Shown here in pieces: positions 8,611-15,195 of a stretch of 31,775 bases of DNA; position 1 is the stretch's first letter; each line of letters opens with the position of its first letter. The notes under the pieces are model-generated. The model was not told the DNA's origin and did not search any database. It saw only the letters and a program-made list of their open reading frames with translations. Made by a program: the position numbers and the translations under genes. The stretch spans positions 1 to 31,775 of the forward strand of contig CAYWFU010000028.1 of the NCBI GenBank assembly GCA_964457585.1. The letters run 5' to 3'. Origin of the DNA: CAYWFU01 sp964457585 (GTDB lineage Bacteria; JACRDZ01).

Positions 8611-9372
8611 TTACCACACTTTATGAACAGTCATATTAATATTCTCTACCATTTCATTCTCTTTAACTACAATCGCTGTTGGATTAATATCTCCTCCATC
8701 AAAACGGCCATAAAGTTCGCCAATAGCAGGAGGCCCGCCAAATCTATCACGTGCGCAAATATAAAAAGTGCCGCTTTCAGGTAAATAAATTGTATATCTG
8801 CCATCAGGTCCTGTTTTATCAGAAACATATTTTGGCCGTTCAGACATCTGTATATAAGTATAAACATGCACTCTTATTCCTGCAATTGGTTTTCCATCAC
8901 CATCAGTAATAATTCCACTGAGACCGGTATTTGTTTTTTTATTAGCAAGATTTGTTATAATAGAACTATCCATTTTAACATAGCAGGAGATATTGAGATT
9001 TGTATCCACACCCTCTTTGATTTCAATTGGTCCATATAAATTACTTTTATAATCACCTTTTGTTAATGCCCCACCCTTTTCACCGTTTTGTCTTTTTCTT
9101 GCAACAATATAATATTTACCTGGCGGTAAATTATCTATTCTAAAATCTCCGTCTTGAGATGAAGCTTCTGATATACTAAACCATGGACCATGTATTTTGT
9201 TTTCATCTGTATATACATATATATATGTATCAGATAAGGGCATTCCAACCTTACCTTTGATTCCACCTCCTGTACCCAATGAAACTATTTGTGTCTTATT
9301 TTGAGAACATCCTGCTATTATCACAATAATTATAAATAAAAAATAAAAAATAATCATTCTTCTTATTGCCAT
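8611..9372 (-). CDS. Lipoprotein with carboxypeptidase-regulatory-like (beta-sandwich) repeats
   Basis: A 253-residue predicted lipoprotein. MAIRRM plus a hydrophobic core ends in the lipobox IIAGC, with Cys at residue 21, so lipid attachment and export are expected. Two CarboxypepD_reg-like (transthyretin-fold) units follow: the first includes GDFRIDNLPPGKYYIVARKR, the second includes LSGIITDGDGKPIAGIRVHV and GPDGRYTIYLPESGTFYICA. Such folds are structural or adhesive modules and give no enzyme activity by themselves. The role may be surface or periplasmic binding. A clear AAGGAG Shine-Dalgarno supports the ATG. The gene lies 14 nt downstream of the HEAT-repeat lipoprotein and 19 nt upstream of tyrS, so it is in the same transcription unit. 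Confidence 0.8.
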   Translation of the reverse strand: MAIRRMIIFYFLFIIIVIIAGCSQNKTQIVSLGTGGGIKGKVGMPLSDTYIYVYTDENKIHGPWFSISEASSQDGDFRIDNLPPGKYYIVARKRQNGEKGGALTKGDYKSNLYGPIEIKEGVDTNLNISCYVKMDSSIITNLANKKTNTGLSGIITDGDGKPIAGIRVHVYTYIQMSERPKYVSDKTGPDGRYTIYLPESGTFYICARDRFGGPPAIGELYGRFDGGDINPTAIVVKENEMVENINMTVHKVW

Positions 9373-9386
9373 ATTTCTTCTCCTTT

Positions 9387-10403
9387 TTATCTATATAAAT
9401 TATACGGTTCAACCATATTCCCTTTTGCATCCCGATATTTGTATTTATTTCCTGTAATATTTTCAAGCGCACGAGCTGCCCATTCTCTTACAACAAACTC
9501 TTCATCTTCATTCAAAACTTTCTCAAGGATATCTTTAGCATTTTTATTGCCTATTATCCCTAACGAACGCGCTGCATTTATTCTGATATCTTTATTCTTA
9601 TGATTCAATAATTGTATTAATGGTAAAACAGCTCTATTATCACCAATTTTACCTATTGCCCATGAAACAGCAAATACCACTTCAATATTTTCATCATTTA
9701 TAATAGACAGAAGCGGTTCAACAGCTTTTTTATCTGATATATCACCTAAAGCTCTTGCTGCACCGGCTCTTACATTGGGATTGGGATGTTTAATAACTTC
9801 AATTAATGGATCAACTGCCTGCTTGCCAAAACTTATTAAAGCACGAATTGAATATCTTCTAACTTCAGTATTTTCATCTTCTAATGATTTGATTAGATAA
9901 GGGATTACCCGCGCATCATGAATTTTACTTAAAGACCATGCAGCAATATATTTTCTTTTTATTCCTCCCTGCAATGCTTTAATAAGAGGATCAACGGCTC
10001 TTTTGTCAGCAATTATTCCTAATAATGCTGCAGCGGATTCCTGTATTTCAACATCATTCGAATCTAATTCTTTTATTAGTGGATCAACAGCTTCAGTACC
10101 TAATGAAACAATCCTATCTATATATTGCTTACGAACATTACTATCTACTTTTTTCATTTCTATTAATATTTCTTTTATCTCACTGGTATTGATTTTACTT
10201 TTTTTTGCAAATTTAGCTGTCCCCATACATCCTGAAACTGTTATAAACAGCAACGAAATACCCCATAGCAAACTGCGGGGTATCTTCTCTCTCTGATAGG
10301 AATATTTTATTTTTTTAAATTGTGCCAATTCATACCCCACCTTAAAAGGGGAGGTCTTCTTGACACGTCCAGATGAAAAAAATAATATTTTTTTAATTTT
10401 CAT
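9387..10403 (-). CDS. HEAT-repeat lipoprotein with a repeat element inside its signal peptide
   Basis: A 338-residue protein with about seven HEAT/PBS-lyase-type repeats (for example RAVDPLIKALQGGIKRKYIA, AVDPLIEVIKHPNPNVRAGA), which form protein-binding alpha solenoids. The lipobox is SLLFITVSGC. The N-terminus is odd: MKIKKILFF is followed by 40 residues (SSGRVKKTSPF to RSLLWGI) encoded by the repeat element at 10255-10374. Removing it leaves MKIKKILFFSLLFITVSGC, a normal lipoprotein signal peptide. The start is set by an AAGGAGA Shine-Dalgarno, and no internal in-frame ATG exists before the lipobox. It is first in the operon with the second lipoprotein, tyrS and the zinc-ribbon gene. Whether the lengthened leader still exports the protein is unknown. 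Confidence 0.85.
   Translation of the reverse strand: MKIKKILFFSSGRVKKTSPFKVGYELAQFKKIKYSYQREKIPRSLLWGISLLFITVSGCMGTAKFAKKSKINTSEIKEILIEMKKVDSNVRKQYIDRIVSLGTEAVDPLIKELDSNDVEIQESAAALLGIIADKRAVDPLIKALQGGIKRKYIAAWSLSKIHDARVIPYLIKSLEDENTEVRRYSIRALISFGKQAVDPLIEVIKHPNPNVRAGAARALGDISDKKAVEPLLSIINDENIEVVFAVSWAIGKIGDNRAVLPLIQLLNHKNKDIRINAARSLGIIGNKNAKDILEKVLNEDEEFVVREWAARALENITGNKYKYRDAKGNMVEPYNLYR
10255..10374. repeat. Double-hairpin dispersed repeat, copy A (in frame inside a CDS)
   Basis: A 120-bp copy of the element also found at 20213-20331. On the plus strand it has hairpin 1 (TACCCCATAG / CTGCGGGGTA), the shared core ATCTTCTCTCTCTGATAGGA, an AT-rich linker, TTGTGCCAATTCA, hairpin 2 (imperfect, around CCTTAAAAGG), then TTCTTGACACGTCCAGAT. 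GTGCCAA and TTGACAC form an outer imperfect stem. Read on the minus strand it is open for 40 codons. Boundaries come from comparison with copy B and from the split signal peptide. Confidence 0.85.
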
Positions 10404-10417
10404 TCCCTTCTCCTTAC

Positions 10418-10509
10418 GATAATATTATAATATTATTATATTATAATACCTTAATAATTTTATATAAATATATCATGCTACCATAATATTATAATACTAT
10501 AATATTATC
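10418..10509. repeat. Inverted pair of palindromic-octamer arrays
   Basis: The engB-HEAT gene spacer holds two short arrays with an 8-bp period: 10418-10450 (ATAATATT ATAATATT ATT... ending ATAATACC) and 10481-10509 (ATAATATT ATAATACT ATAATATT). The reverse complement of the second matches the first (both begin GATAATATTATA), so the pair can fold back. The unit TAATATTA is itself a palindrome. Compare 30375-30457. Confidence 0.6.
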
Positions 10510-10510
10510 T

Positions 10511-11083
10511 TTATTTATATTTTAAAACTTTCCCCCATAATTCATTTTTGCCTTCACCGGTTTTACTGGAAAATGGAATTACATCTACTGAATCTGAAAA
10601 TTCCATTTTTTTTTTGATTTCTTGCAGATGTTTCAATCTTTCATTATACGAAACCTTATCAACCTTGGTAACAACGACCAAATAAGTTATACCAAAATTC
10701 TCCAACCATTGTTTCATTAAAAAATCATCTTCATTGGGTGTTCTTCTAATATCTAATATTAAAATAACCAGTTTTAAATTTACACTATTCACTATATAAA
10801 ATTCAATTAATTCTTTCCAGCCTTTTTTAAGCCAGGAAGAAACGCTGGCAAATCCATAGCCAGGTAAATCAACAAAATAAAACTTATTATCTATAAGAAA
10901 AAAATTTATTGTTCTGGTCTTGCCTGGTGTTCTGCTTACATAAGCCATTTTTTTCCTGCTTACAAGAATATTTATTAGAGATGATTTCCCTACATTTGAT
11001 TTTCCTGCAAAAGCAATTTCAGGTTTATTATCTTTAGGTAATTCATTATTTACAAATACTGTAGCAGTGCATTTGACATCCAT
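10511..11083 (-). CDS. engB: Ribosome-biogenesis GTPase YihA/YsxC/EngB
   Basis: A 190-residue GTPase of the EngB family, needed for late 50S ribosomal subunit assembly. All G motifs are visible: G1 AFAGKSNVGKSSLIN near residue 25, G2 region SRTPGKTRTINFF, G3 VDLPGYGFA, G4 VTKVDK and G5 IPFSSKTGEG. The SNVGKSSLIN and DLPGYG blocks are characteristic of EngB rather than Era or Der. Length is typical. It begins 23 nt after the frameshifted coiled-coil gene and ends next to an AT-rich repeat array. No strong Shine-Dalgarno is visible (TAGGATATAATATG). Confidence 0.96.
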   Translation of the reverse strand: MDVKCTATVFVNNELPKDNKPEIAFAGKSNVGKSSLINILVSRKKMAYVSRTPGKTRTINFFLIDNKFYFVDLPGYGFASVSSWLKKGWKELIEFYIVNSVNLKLVILILDIRRTPNEDDFLMKQWLENFGITYLVVVTKVDKVSYNERLKHLQEIKKKMEFSDSVDVIPFSSKTGEGKNELWGKVLKYK

Positions 11084-11106
11084 ATTATATCCTAATAAAA
11101 ATAATC

Positions 11107-11501
11107 CTATTTCTTAGTTCCTACATTTTTTGCCTGTTCAAGCGCTATTTCATTTACAGCTGCCAGAGCTTTAACTCCTGATGCACCTTCGATTGCTTTA
11201 TCAGATGGAAATACTGCTACTTTTGCTCTTAATTCTTTAATTTCTTCTTCCTGTACAAATACTGCGTTTTCTCTTTCAGCTAATTCTTTCTCCTGAACTT
11301 CTCTTTCTGTTTTAAGCGCTTTCTTTAAGTTTGCTTTTTCTTCTTCATAAGCATCTTTATCTTTTTTTCTTGCTAATGCTAATCAGTTTCTTTACCTGCA
11401 TTAAGAGTAACTTTTTCTTTCTCTTTAAATTTTATCAATAACTCATCATAAGCATTGAGAATGTCTTCTTTTTTACTTTTAATATTAAATTTCTGCTCCA
11501 T
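11107..11501 (-). pseudogene. Frameshifted coiled-coil protein gene
   Basis: Read on the minus strand from ATG at 11501 behind a strong AAAAGGAGGG Shine-Dalgarno, the frame gives 40 residues (MEQKFNIKSKKEDILNAYDE to GKETD) and then TAG. Moving back one base restores an open frame (LALARKKDKDAYEEEKANLK...) to a TAG at 11107-11109, ending NVGTKK. The joined product would be about 131 residues, mostly charged heptad-like helix (Lys/Glu/Ala-rich), so a coiled coil. One missing base near 11383 explains the break. I do not recognise the family. It may be a decaying gene or a sequencing/assembly error, since ribosome-binding site and codon pattern are well preserved on both sides. Confidence 0.7.
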
Positions 11502-11538
11502 AATAATTTTCCCTCCTTTTGCCTATTATTTATACTGC

Positions 11539-11568
11539 TATTAATCATAAAATTTGTGAGAAAGTCAA
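11539..11568 (-). promoter_or_regulatory. Possible promoter for the coiled-coil gene / engB
   Basis: On the minus strand, TTGACT (11563-11568) and TTAATA (11539-11544) are 18 bp apart and lie ~40 bp upstream of the ATG at 11501. Motif-level evidence only. Confidence 0.4.
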
Positions 11569-11585
11569 GAGATTTTTAAAGCATG

Positions 11586-11638
11586 GCATTTGCGAAATGC
11601 GCATTTTATTGTCATTCCCGAATTCTTTTATCGGGAAT
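11586..11638. repeat. Two intergenic hairpins downstream of livF
   Basis: GCATTT-GCG-AAATGC (11586-11600) is a perfect 6-bp hairpin. ATTCCCGA ... TCGGGAAT (11614-11638) is an 8-bp stem with a 9-nt loop, inside GTCATTCCCGAA...GGGAATCC, a type of dispersed palindrome common in many bacterial genomes. Both lie just after the livF stop (minus strand) and could help end transcription, but neither has a T-run in that direction. Confidence 0.45.
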
Positions 11639-11669
11639 CCATTGATTTAATAAAGAAGTTTAACTGGAT

Positions 11670-12446
11670 TTATATTTCCCCCAAAAATGACTTTCTCACT
11701 TTATCATTATTCAAAAGATTTTTTGCAGTGTCTTCCAAAAATATTTTCCCGATTTGAAAAACATATCCTCTGTGAGCATATTCTAACGCAGTATATGCGT
11801 TTTGCTCAACAAGTAAAATAGCAGTTCCATTGCTATTTATTTCTTTAAGTTTTTCGAACACTAATTCTGTAAAATTTGGAGAAAGTCCCACTGACGGCTC
11901 ATCCAGTAAAAGCAACTCTGGTTCAAGCATTAATGCGCGTCCGATTGCTAAAACCTGCTGTTCACCGGTAGATAATGAACCGGCCTTTTGTTTTCTTCTC
12001 TCTTTAAGAATAGGAAATACTTCAAATACTTTTTTCATTCGTTCATCAACTAATGAATTTTTAACTCCAAAACCCATTAACTCACTAACTAAAATATACG
12101 CTCCCATTTCCAAATTTTCTAATACTGTCATTGATGTAAACAATCTTCTGAATTCCGGAACTATTGAAAGCCCTTTATATACCAAGGTATACGTAGGGAT
12201 GTTTTTAATTGATTCTCCCGAGAACAGTATTTCTCCGCTTTTTATTTCTCCATTACTTGCAGGAAGCAATCCGCATAATGCTTTCAAAGCAGTGGATTTG
12301 CCAGCTCCATTTGGTCCGATCATTGCCACTATCTCGCTTTTATTTACATAAAATGCCGCATCATTAAGAGCTTCAATGGTTCCATAATTAACAGTTAAAT
12401 TATTAACTTCTAATATTTTTTTATTATTATTCATCATTTGCACCAT
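11670..12446 (-). CDS. livF: Branched-chain amino-acid ABC transporter ATP-binding protein LivF
   Basis: A 258-residue ABC ATPase of the LivF type, one of the two cytoplasmic motor subunits for high-affinity leucine/isoleucine/valine (or related) import. Walker A is GPNGAGKST near residue 42, the signature loop is LSTGEQQVLAIGRAL, Walker B is LLLLDEPSVGLSP, and the switch histidine is replaced: LLVEQNAYTALEYAHRGYVF has the Q typical of LivF. It is last in the minus-strand liv operon. No good Shine-Dalgarno precedes either candidate start (ATG at 12446, or ATG four codons later). The 50-bp gap to livG is filled with GATTTATGA-type repeat. The substrate may be another amino acid or urea; the binding protein is not in this window. 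Confidence 0.93.
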   Translation of the reverse strand: MVQMMNNNKKILEVNNLTVNYGTIEALNDAAFYVNKSEIVAMIGPNGAGKSTALKALCGLLPASNGEIKSGEILFSGESIKNIPTYTLVYKGLSIVPEFRRLFTSMTVLENLEMGAYILVSELMGFGVKNSLVDERMKKVFEVFPILKERRKQKAGSLSTGEQQVLAIGRALMLEPELLLLDEPSVGLSPNFTELVFEKLKEINSNGTAILLVEQNAYTALEYAHRGYVFQIGKIFLEDTAKNLLNNDKVRKSFLGEI

Positions 12447-12460
12447 GTTATTGAAAAAAG

Positions 12461-12530
12461 AGTGATTTATGAAGCTTGATTTATGAATCCTAAATCTTAA
12501 ATCATTTTTCCTAAATCATTCTTCATTCTT
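12461..12530. repeat. GATTTATGA-type degenerate repeat, livG/livF junction
   Basis: TGATTTATGAAGCTTGATTT, then TCCTAAATCTTAAATCATTT in the opposite sense: short imperfect units with a 7-9 bp spacing in both orientations. The block overlaps the 3' end of livG and encodes its last residues (NDLGKMI) and stop. Confidence 0.6.
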
Positions 12531-13288
12531 TTCTTCCCCAGATATGCCTCAATGATCTTTTCATCTTTTATTATCTTATCAGGCACGTCTTCAGCAATCT
12601 TCTGCCCATAATTTAAAACAATAATCTTTTCTGAAATTCCCATTACTACATTCATATCATGTTCGATAAACAAAACTGTTTTACCCTTACTTTTTAACTC
12701 CTGTATTATTTCTAATATTTTTTTACGCATATCAGGGAAAACACCGGCTGTCGGTTCATCTAAAAGCAGGAAATCCGCTTCTGTGGCTAATGCCCGGGCT
12801 AATTCTAAAAGCTTTCTCTGCCCATGCGATAAATTTTCTGCCAGATTATCTTTTTTATCTATAAGTCCAACCAGATCAAGATAATTCACCGCCTTCTCAA
12901 GATTTTCAGCCTCTTCCTTTTTAACTATTTTATCCTGAAATAGAATAGTAGTTAAATCTTCTCCCCTGCTATATTTTGTCGCTAAAAGCATATTTTCCAT
13001 CACACTAATTTGTGGGAATAATTTTATGCTTTGAAAAGTCCTGCTCATTCCCATCATGGCTATTAGATGAGAAGCTTTTTTAATAATATTTTCTTCTTTG
13101 AAAAAAATTGTCCCATTTGTGGGTTCTAAAAATCCTGTTATAAGATTAAAAAGTGTAGTTTTCCCCGCTCCATTTGGGCCAATCAAACTTGTAACACTGC
13201 CCTTTTCTATTGAAAAAGATAAATCCCTGACTGCTGAAAGTCCGTCAAATGTTTTAGTTAAATTCTTAACCTGTAAAATTGTTTGCAT
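12497..13288 (-). CDS. livG: Branched-chain amino-acid ABC transporter ATP-binding protein LivG
   Basis: A 263-residue ABC ATPase of the LivG type, partner of LivF. Walker A is GPNGAGKTTLF near residue 38, the signature is LSHGQRKLLELARAL, Walker B is FLLLDEPTAGVFP, and the H-loop is in VLFIEHDMNVVM, the classic LivG EHDM motif. The protein normally ends near EAYLG; here a further KKRMKNDLGKMI tail is partly encoded by the GATTTAGGA-type spacer repeat, which also provides the stop. Upstream spacing to livM is ~100 bp of repeat. The Shine-Dalgarno is weak (AAGGGTTAAAACAATG). No catalytic residue is missing. Confidence 0.94.
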   Translation of the reverse strand: MQTILQVKNLTKTFDGLSAVRDLSFSIEKGSVTSLIGPNGAGKTTLFNLITGFLEPTNGTIFFKEENIIKKASHLIAMMGMSRTFQSIKLFPQISVMENMLLATKYSRGEDLTTILFQDKIVKKEEAENLEKAVNYLDLVGLIDKKDNLAENLSHGQRKLLELARALATEADFLLLDEPTAGVFPDMRKKILEIIQELKSKGKTVLFIEHDMNVVMGISEKIIVLNYGQKIAEDVPDKIIKDEKIIEAYLGKKRMKNDLGKMI

Positions 13289-13300
13289 TGTTTTAACCCT

Positions 13301-13402
13301 TGATTTATAAATAATGAATTATGATGCATGAATAATAAATTTTAACTCTTAACTCACAACTCACAACTCATAAGCTTATAAACTCCCCAACTCATAAACT
13401 TT
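13301..13402. repeat. AGTT-octamer and GATTTATAA-type repeat, livM/livG junction
   Basis: On the minus strand the block reads AGTTTATG AGTTGGGG, then AGTTTATA AGCTTATG, AGTTGTG AGTTGTG, AGTTAAG: 7-8-bp units beginning AGTT, the same family as the array that interrupts livH. It grades into GATTTATAAATAATGAATTA. The livM stop codon (AGT TTA TGA) lies inside the first unit. Confidence 0.65.
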
Positions 13403-14267
13403 TAAATTTGTATTTCCCCATTATTCCCTGGGGCCGTTTAATCATTAATATTACTAATAAAAATCCATAAATCATCTGCCTTAAAGGCGCGGCAACAGAG
13501 CCTGGCATACCGACAAATCTTAATATCTCAGGAAGAATAACAAGAATAGCAGCGCCAACAACAGAACCGGGAATACTTCCCATCCCGCCGAAAATAACCA
13601 TTAATAAAATAGTAATAGACTCCATAGTGGTAAAACTCGATGGATCAATAAAAGTAATATAATGAGCATAAAGACTGCCGGCAATGCCCGCAAAAAACGC
13701 TCCAATAATAAAAACCAATAATTTATATTTAGTGGTATCTTTACCCAATGCCTTTGCGGCTGTTTCATCTTCCCGTATTGATTTTAAAACCCTGCCGAAC
13801 GGAGAGTTAGTGATTCTTTTTAATATAATTAAAGTAATTATAACAAATGTAAAAACCAAAATAAGATAAGTCCATACAGAATCGAGATTAAAACCAAATA
13901 AAGAAAATGGGGGTATTCCGGGAAGTCCCATTGGTCCCCTTGTTACCTCCACCCAGTTTTTAGCAATAGAATATACGATAACACCTAGTCCAAAAGTGGC
14001 TAATGCCAGATAATCTTCTTTAAGGCGAATAGATGGATAGGCAACTATAGTTCCTAATAAACTTGCCATTACCGCACCGATAATTAATCCAATAAATGGC
14101 GAAATCCCAAAATTTAGGGCTAATAAGCTGGAAACATAAGCCCCCACACAGGAAAACGCTGCATGTCCTAAAGACGACAGTCCTGTATAACCAACAATAA
14201 TATTTAGGCTTAAAGCAAGGATGATGTATATTCCCACGATAATTAAAATATGAATTAAGTATTCCAT
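13392..14267 (-). CDS. livM: Branched-chain amino-acid ABC transporter permease LivM
   Basis: A 291-residue polytopic inner-membrane permease of the LivM family with about eight hydrophobic segments. Family blocks are LSLNIIVGYTGLSSLGHAAF near residue 20, RLKEDYLALATFGLG near 83, GRVLKSIREDETAAKALGKD near 172 (the cytoplasmic EAA-like coupling loop) and GGMGSIPGSVVGAAILVILP near 230. It would pair with LivH to form the membrane channel driven by LivG/LivF. A CAGGA Shine-Dalgarno is present 9 nt before ATG. The end, MGKYKFKSL, runs into the octamer repeat, which supplies the stop. The reading frame is intact, unlike livH. Confidence 0.94.
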   Translation of the reverse strand: MEYLIHILIIVGIYIILALSLNIIVGYTGLSSLGHAAFSCVGAYVSSLLALNFGISPFIGLIIGAVMASLLGTIVAYPSIRLKEDYLALATFGLGVIVYSIAKNWVEVTRGPMGLPGIPPFSLFGFNLDSVWTYLILVFTFVIITLIILKRITNSPFGRVLKSIREDETAAKALGKDTTKYKLLVFIIGAFFAGIAGSLYAHYITFIDPSSFTTMESITILLMVIFGGMGSIPGSVVGAAILVILPEILRFVGMPGSVAAPLRQMIYGFLLVILMIKRPQGIMGKYKFKSL

Positions 14268-14292
14268 TGTTTAGTTTCCTGAATTCTAAAAA

Positions 14293-14590
14293 GTGATTTA
14301 TGAATATTGATAACTTAGAAATTGATTTATGAATATTGATTTATGATTTTAAAAACCAAAAAACTGATTTGTGAAGCATTAATCCTAAATCTTAAATCCT
14401 AAATCATCATTCATAATTCATGATTTATGATTTATGAAGCTTGATTTATGAATATTTAAGTATGAAGCATGAATATTAAATCTTAAATCATATCTCATAA
14501 ATCATAAATCACTTATCTTGAATCATAAATCTTAATTCATACATCCTAAATCATCATTCATAATTCATCATTCATGATTCATGATTTTAA
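14293..14590. repeat. Fold-back repeat block between livM and the four-helix-bundle gene
   Basis: About 300 bp with no coding sequence, made almost entirely of imperfect GATTTATGA / TGAATATT units and their reverse complements (ATTCATAAATC, AAATCTTAAATC). Orientation alternates: forward ~14293-14355, reverse ~14380-14425, forward ~14425-14475, reverse ~14475-14580. The block could fold into several long AT-rich hairpins. Unit length drifts between 7 and 9 bp. Its end overlaps the last codons and stop of the four-helix-bundle gene. Confidence 0.7.
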
Positions 14591-14964
14591 TGAATAATGA
14601 AAGTTTTCGATTTTGTAATCAAACCTTGTAAAAGTTTATGAGATAAATTTGCTTGCTGAACTAATTCCTGATAATCTTTGCTTTCTAAATATTCCACATC
14701 TTTAGCAATTATAATCTGATTCTTAAGTTCTGAAATAGATCCCTGTGCTAAATAATAAAATTGCACTTTTTCTTTATATCCTTGCCTGCCAAATCCTTCA
14801 GCAATATTAGAAGTTATAGATACTGATGCTCTTCTCATTTGACTTGTTAAACCGAACATTTCCTCCTTAGGAAAAATTTTAGTTATTTTATAAACCATTA
14901 AAACAAGTTTATGCGATTCTTTCCAAGCATTCAAATCTTGAAAATCTCTTATTTTTTCATTCAC
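14587..14964 (-). CDS. Four-helix-bundle protein (23S rRNA IVS-protein family)
   Basis: A 125-residue protein of the four-helix-bundle family first known from ORFs in 23S rRNA intervening sequences (TIGR02436-like). Diagnostic blocks are FQDLNAWKESHKLVLMVYKI, FPKEEMFGLTSQMRRASVSI and SNIAEGFGRQG, followed by the helix FYYLAQGSISELKNQ. The molecular function of the family is unknown. Translation starts at GTG with an AGGGG Shine-Dalgarno 8 nt upstream; an ATG at 14960 is out of frame. The gene sits inside the liv operon between livM and the broken livH, and repeat blocks surround it on both sides. That suggests it was inserted together with, or by means of, the repeats. Confidence 0.93.
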   Translation of the reverse strand: MNEKIRDFQDLNAWKESHKLVLMVYKITKIFPKEEMFGLTSQMRRASVSITSNIAEGFGRQGYKEKVQFYYLAQGSISELKNQIIIAKDVEYLESKDYQELVQQANLSHKLLQGLITKSKTFIIH

Positions 14965-14979
14965 AATTTTTTCCCCTGA

Positions 14980-15195
14980 TGCATGAATACTGAATTATGA
15001 ATTATGATTTATGAATTATGAATGTTGAATCCTAAATCTTAAATCATCATTCATGAATCGTAATTTATGAAGTATGATTTATGAATGTTGAATCTTAAAA
15101 CTTTAAAGCTGATTTATGAATCTTGATTTATGATCTTAAATCCTAAATCATAATTCATAAATCTTAATTCATACATCATATCTCATAAATCAGTT
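14980..15195. repeat. Fold-back repeat block between the four-helix-bundle gene and livH
   Basis: About 215 bp of the same imperfect units as 14293-14590 (TGAATTATGATTTATGAATT, AATCCTAAATCTTAAATCAT, ending CTCATAAATCAG), in both orientations. The reverse-complement sense at its far end matches the forward sense at the start of the first block, so the two can pair across the enclosed gene. The livH C-terminal residues TDL and the TGA stop are encoded within it. Confidence 0.68.

Noticed and set aside
10003..10296. Plus-strand ORF of 97 codons opposite the HEAT-repeat gene
   Set aside because: Shadow frame across a clear repeat protein; no motif or ribosome-binding site.
11614..11638. Assignment to the Neisseria dRS3 repeat
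   Set aside because: The ATTCCC...GGGAAT arms agree, but the spacer is 13 nt instead of 8 and such palindromes are widespread, so only a generic hairpin is claimed.
11830..12351. Plus-strand ORF of 173 codons opposite livF
   Set aside because: Antisense shadow of Walker and signature motifs; no homology pattern.
14280..15195. Possible CRISPR array
   Set aside because: Units are 7-9 bp, imperfect, in both orientations and without constant-length unique spacers; no cas genes are nearby.
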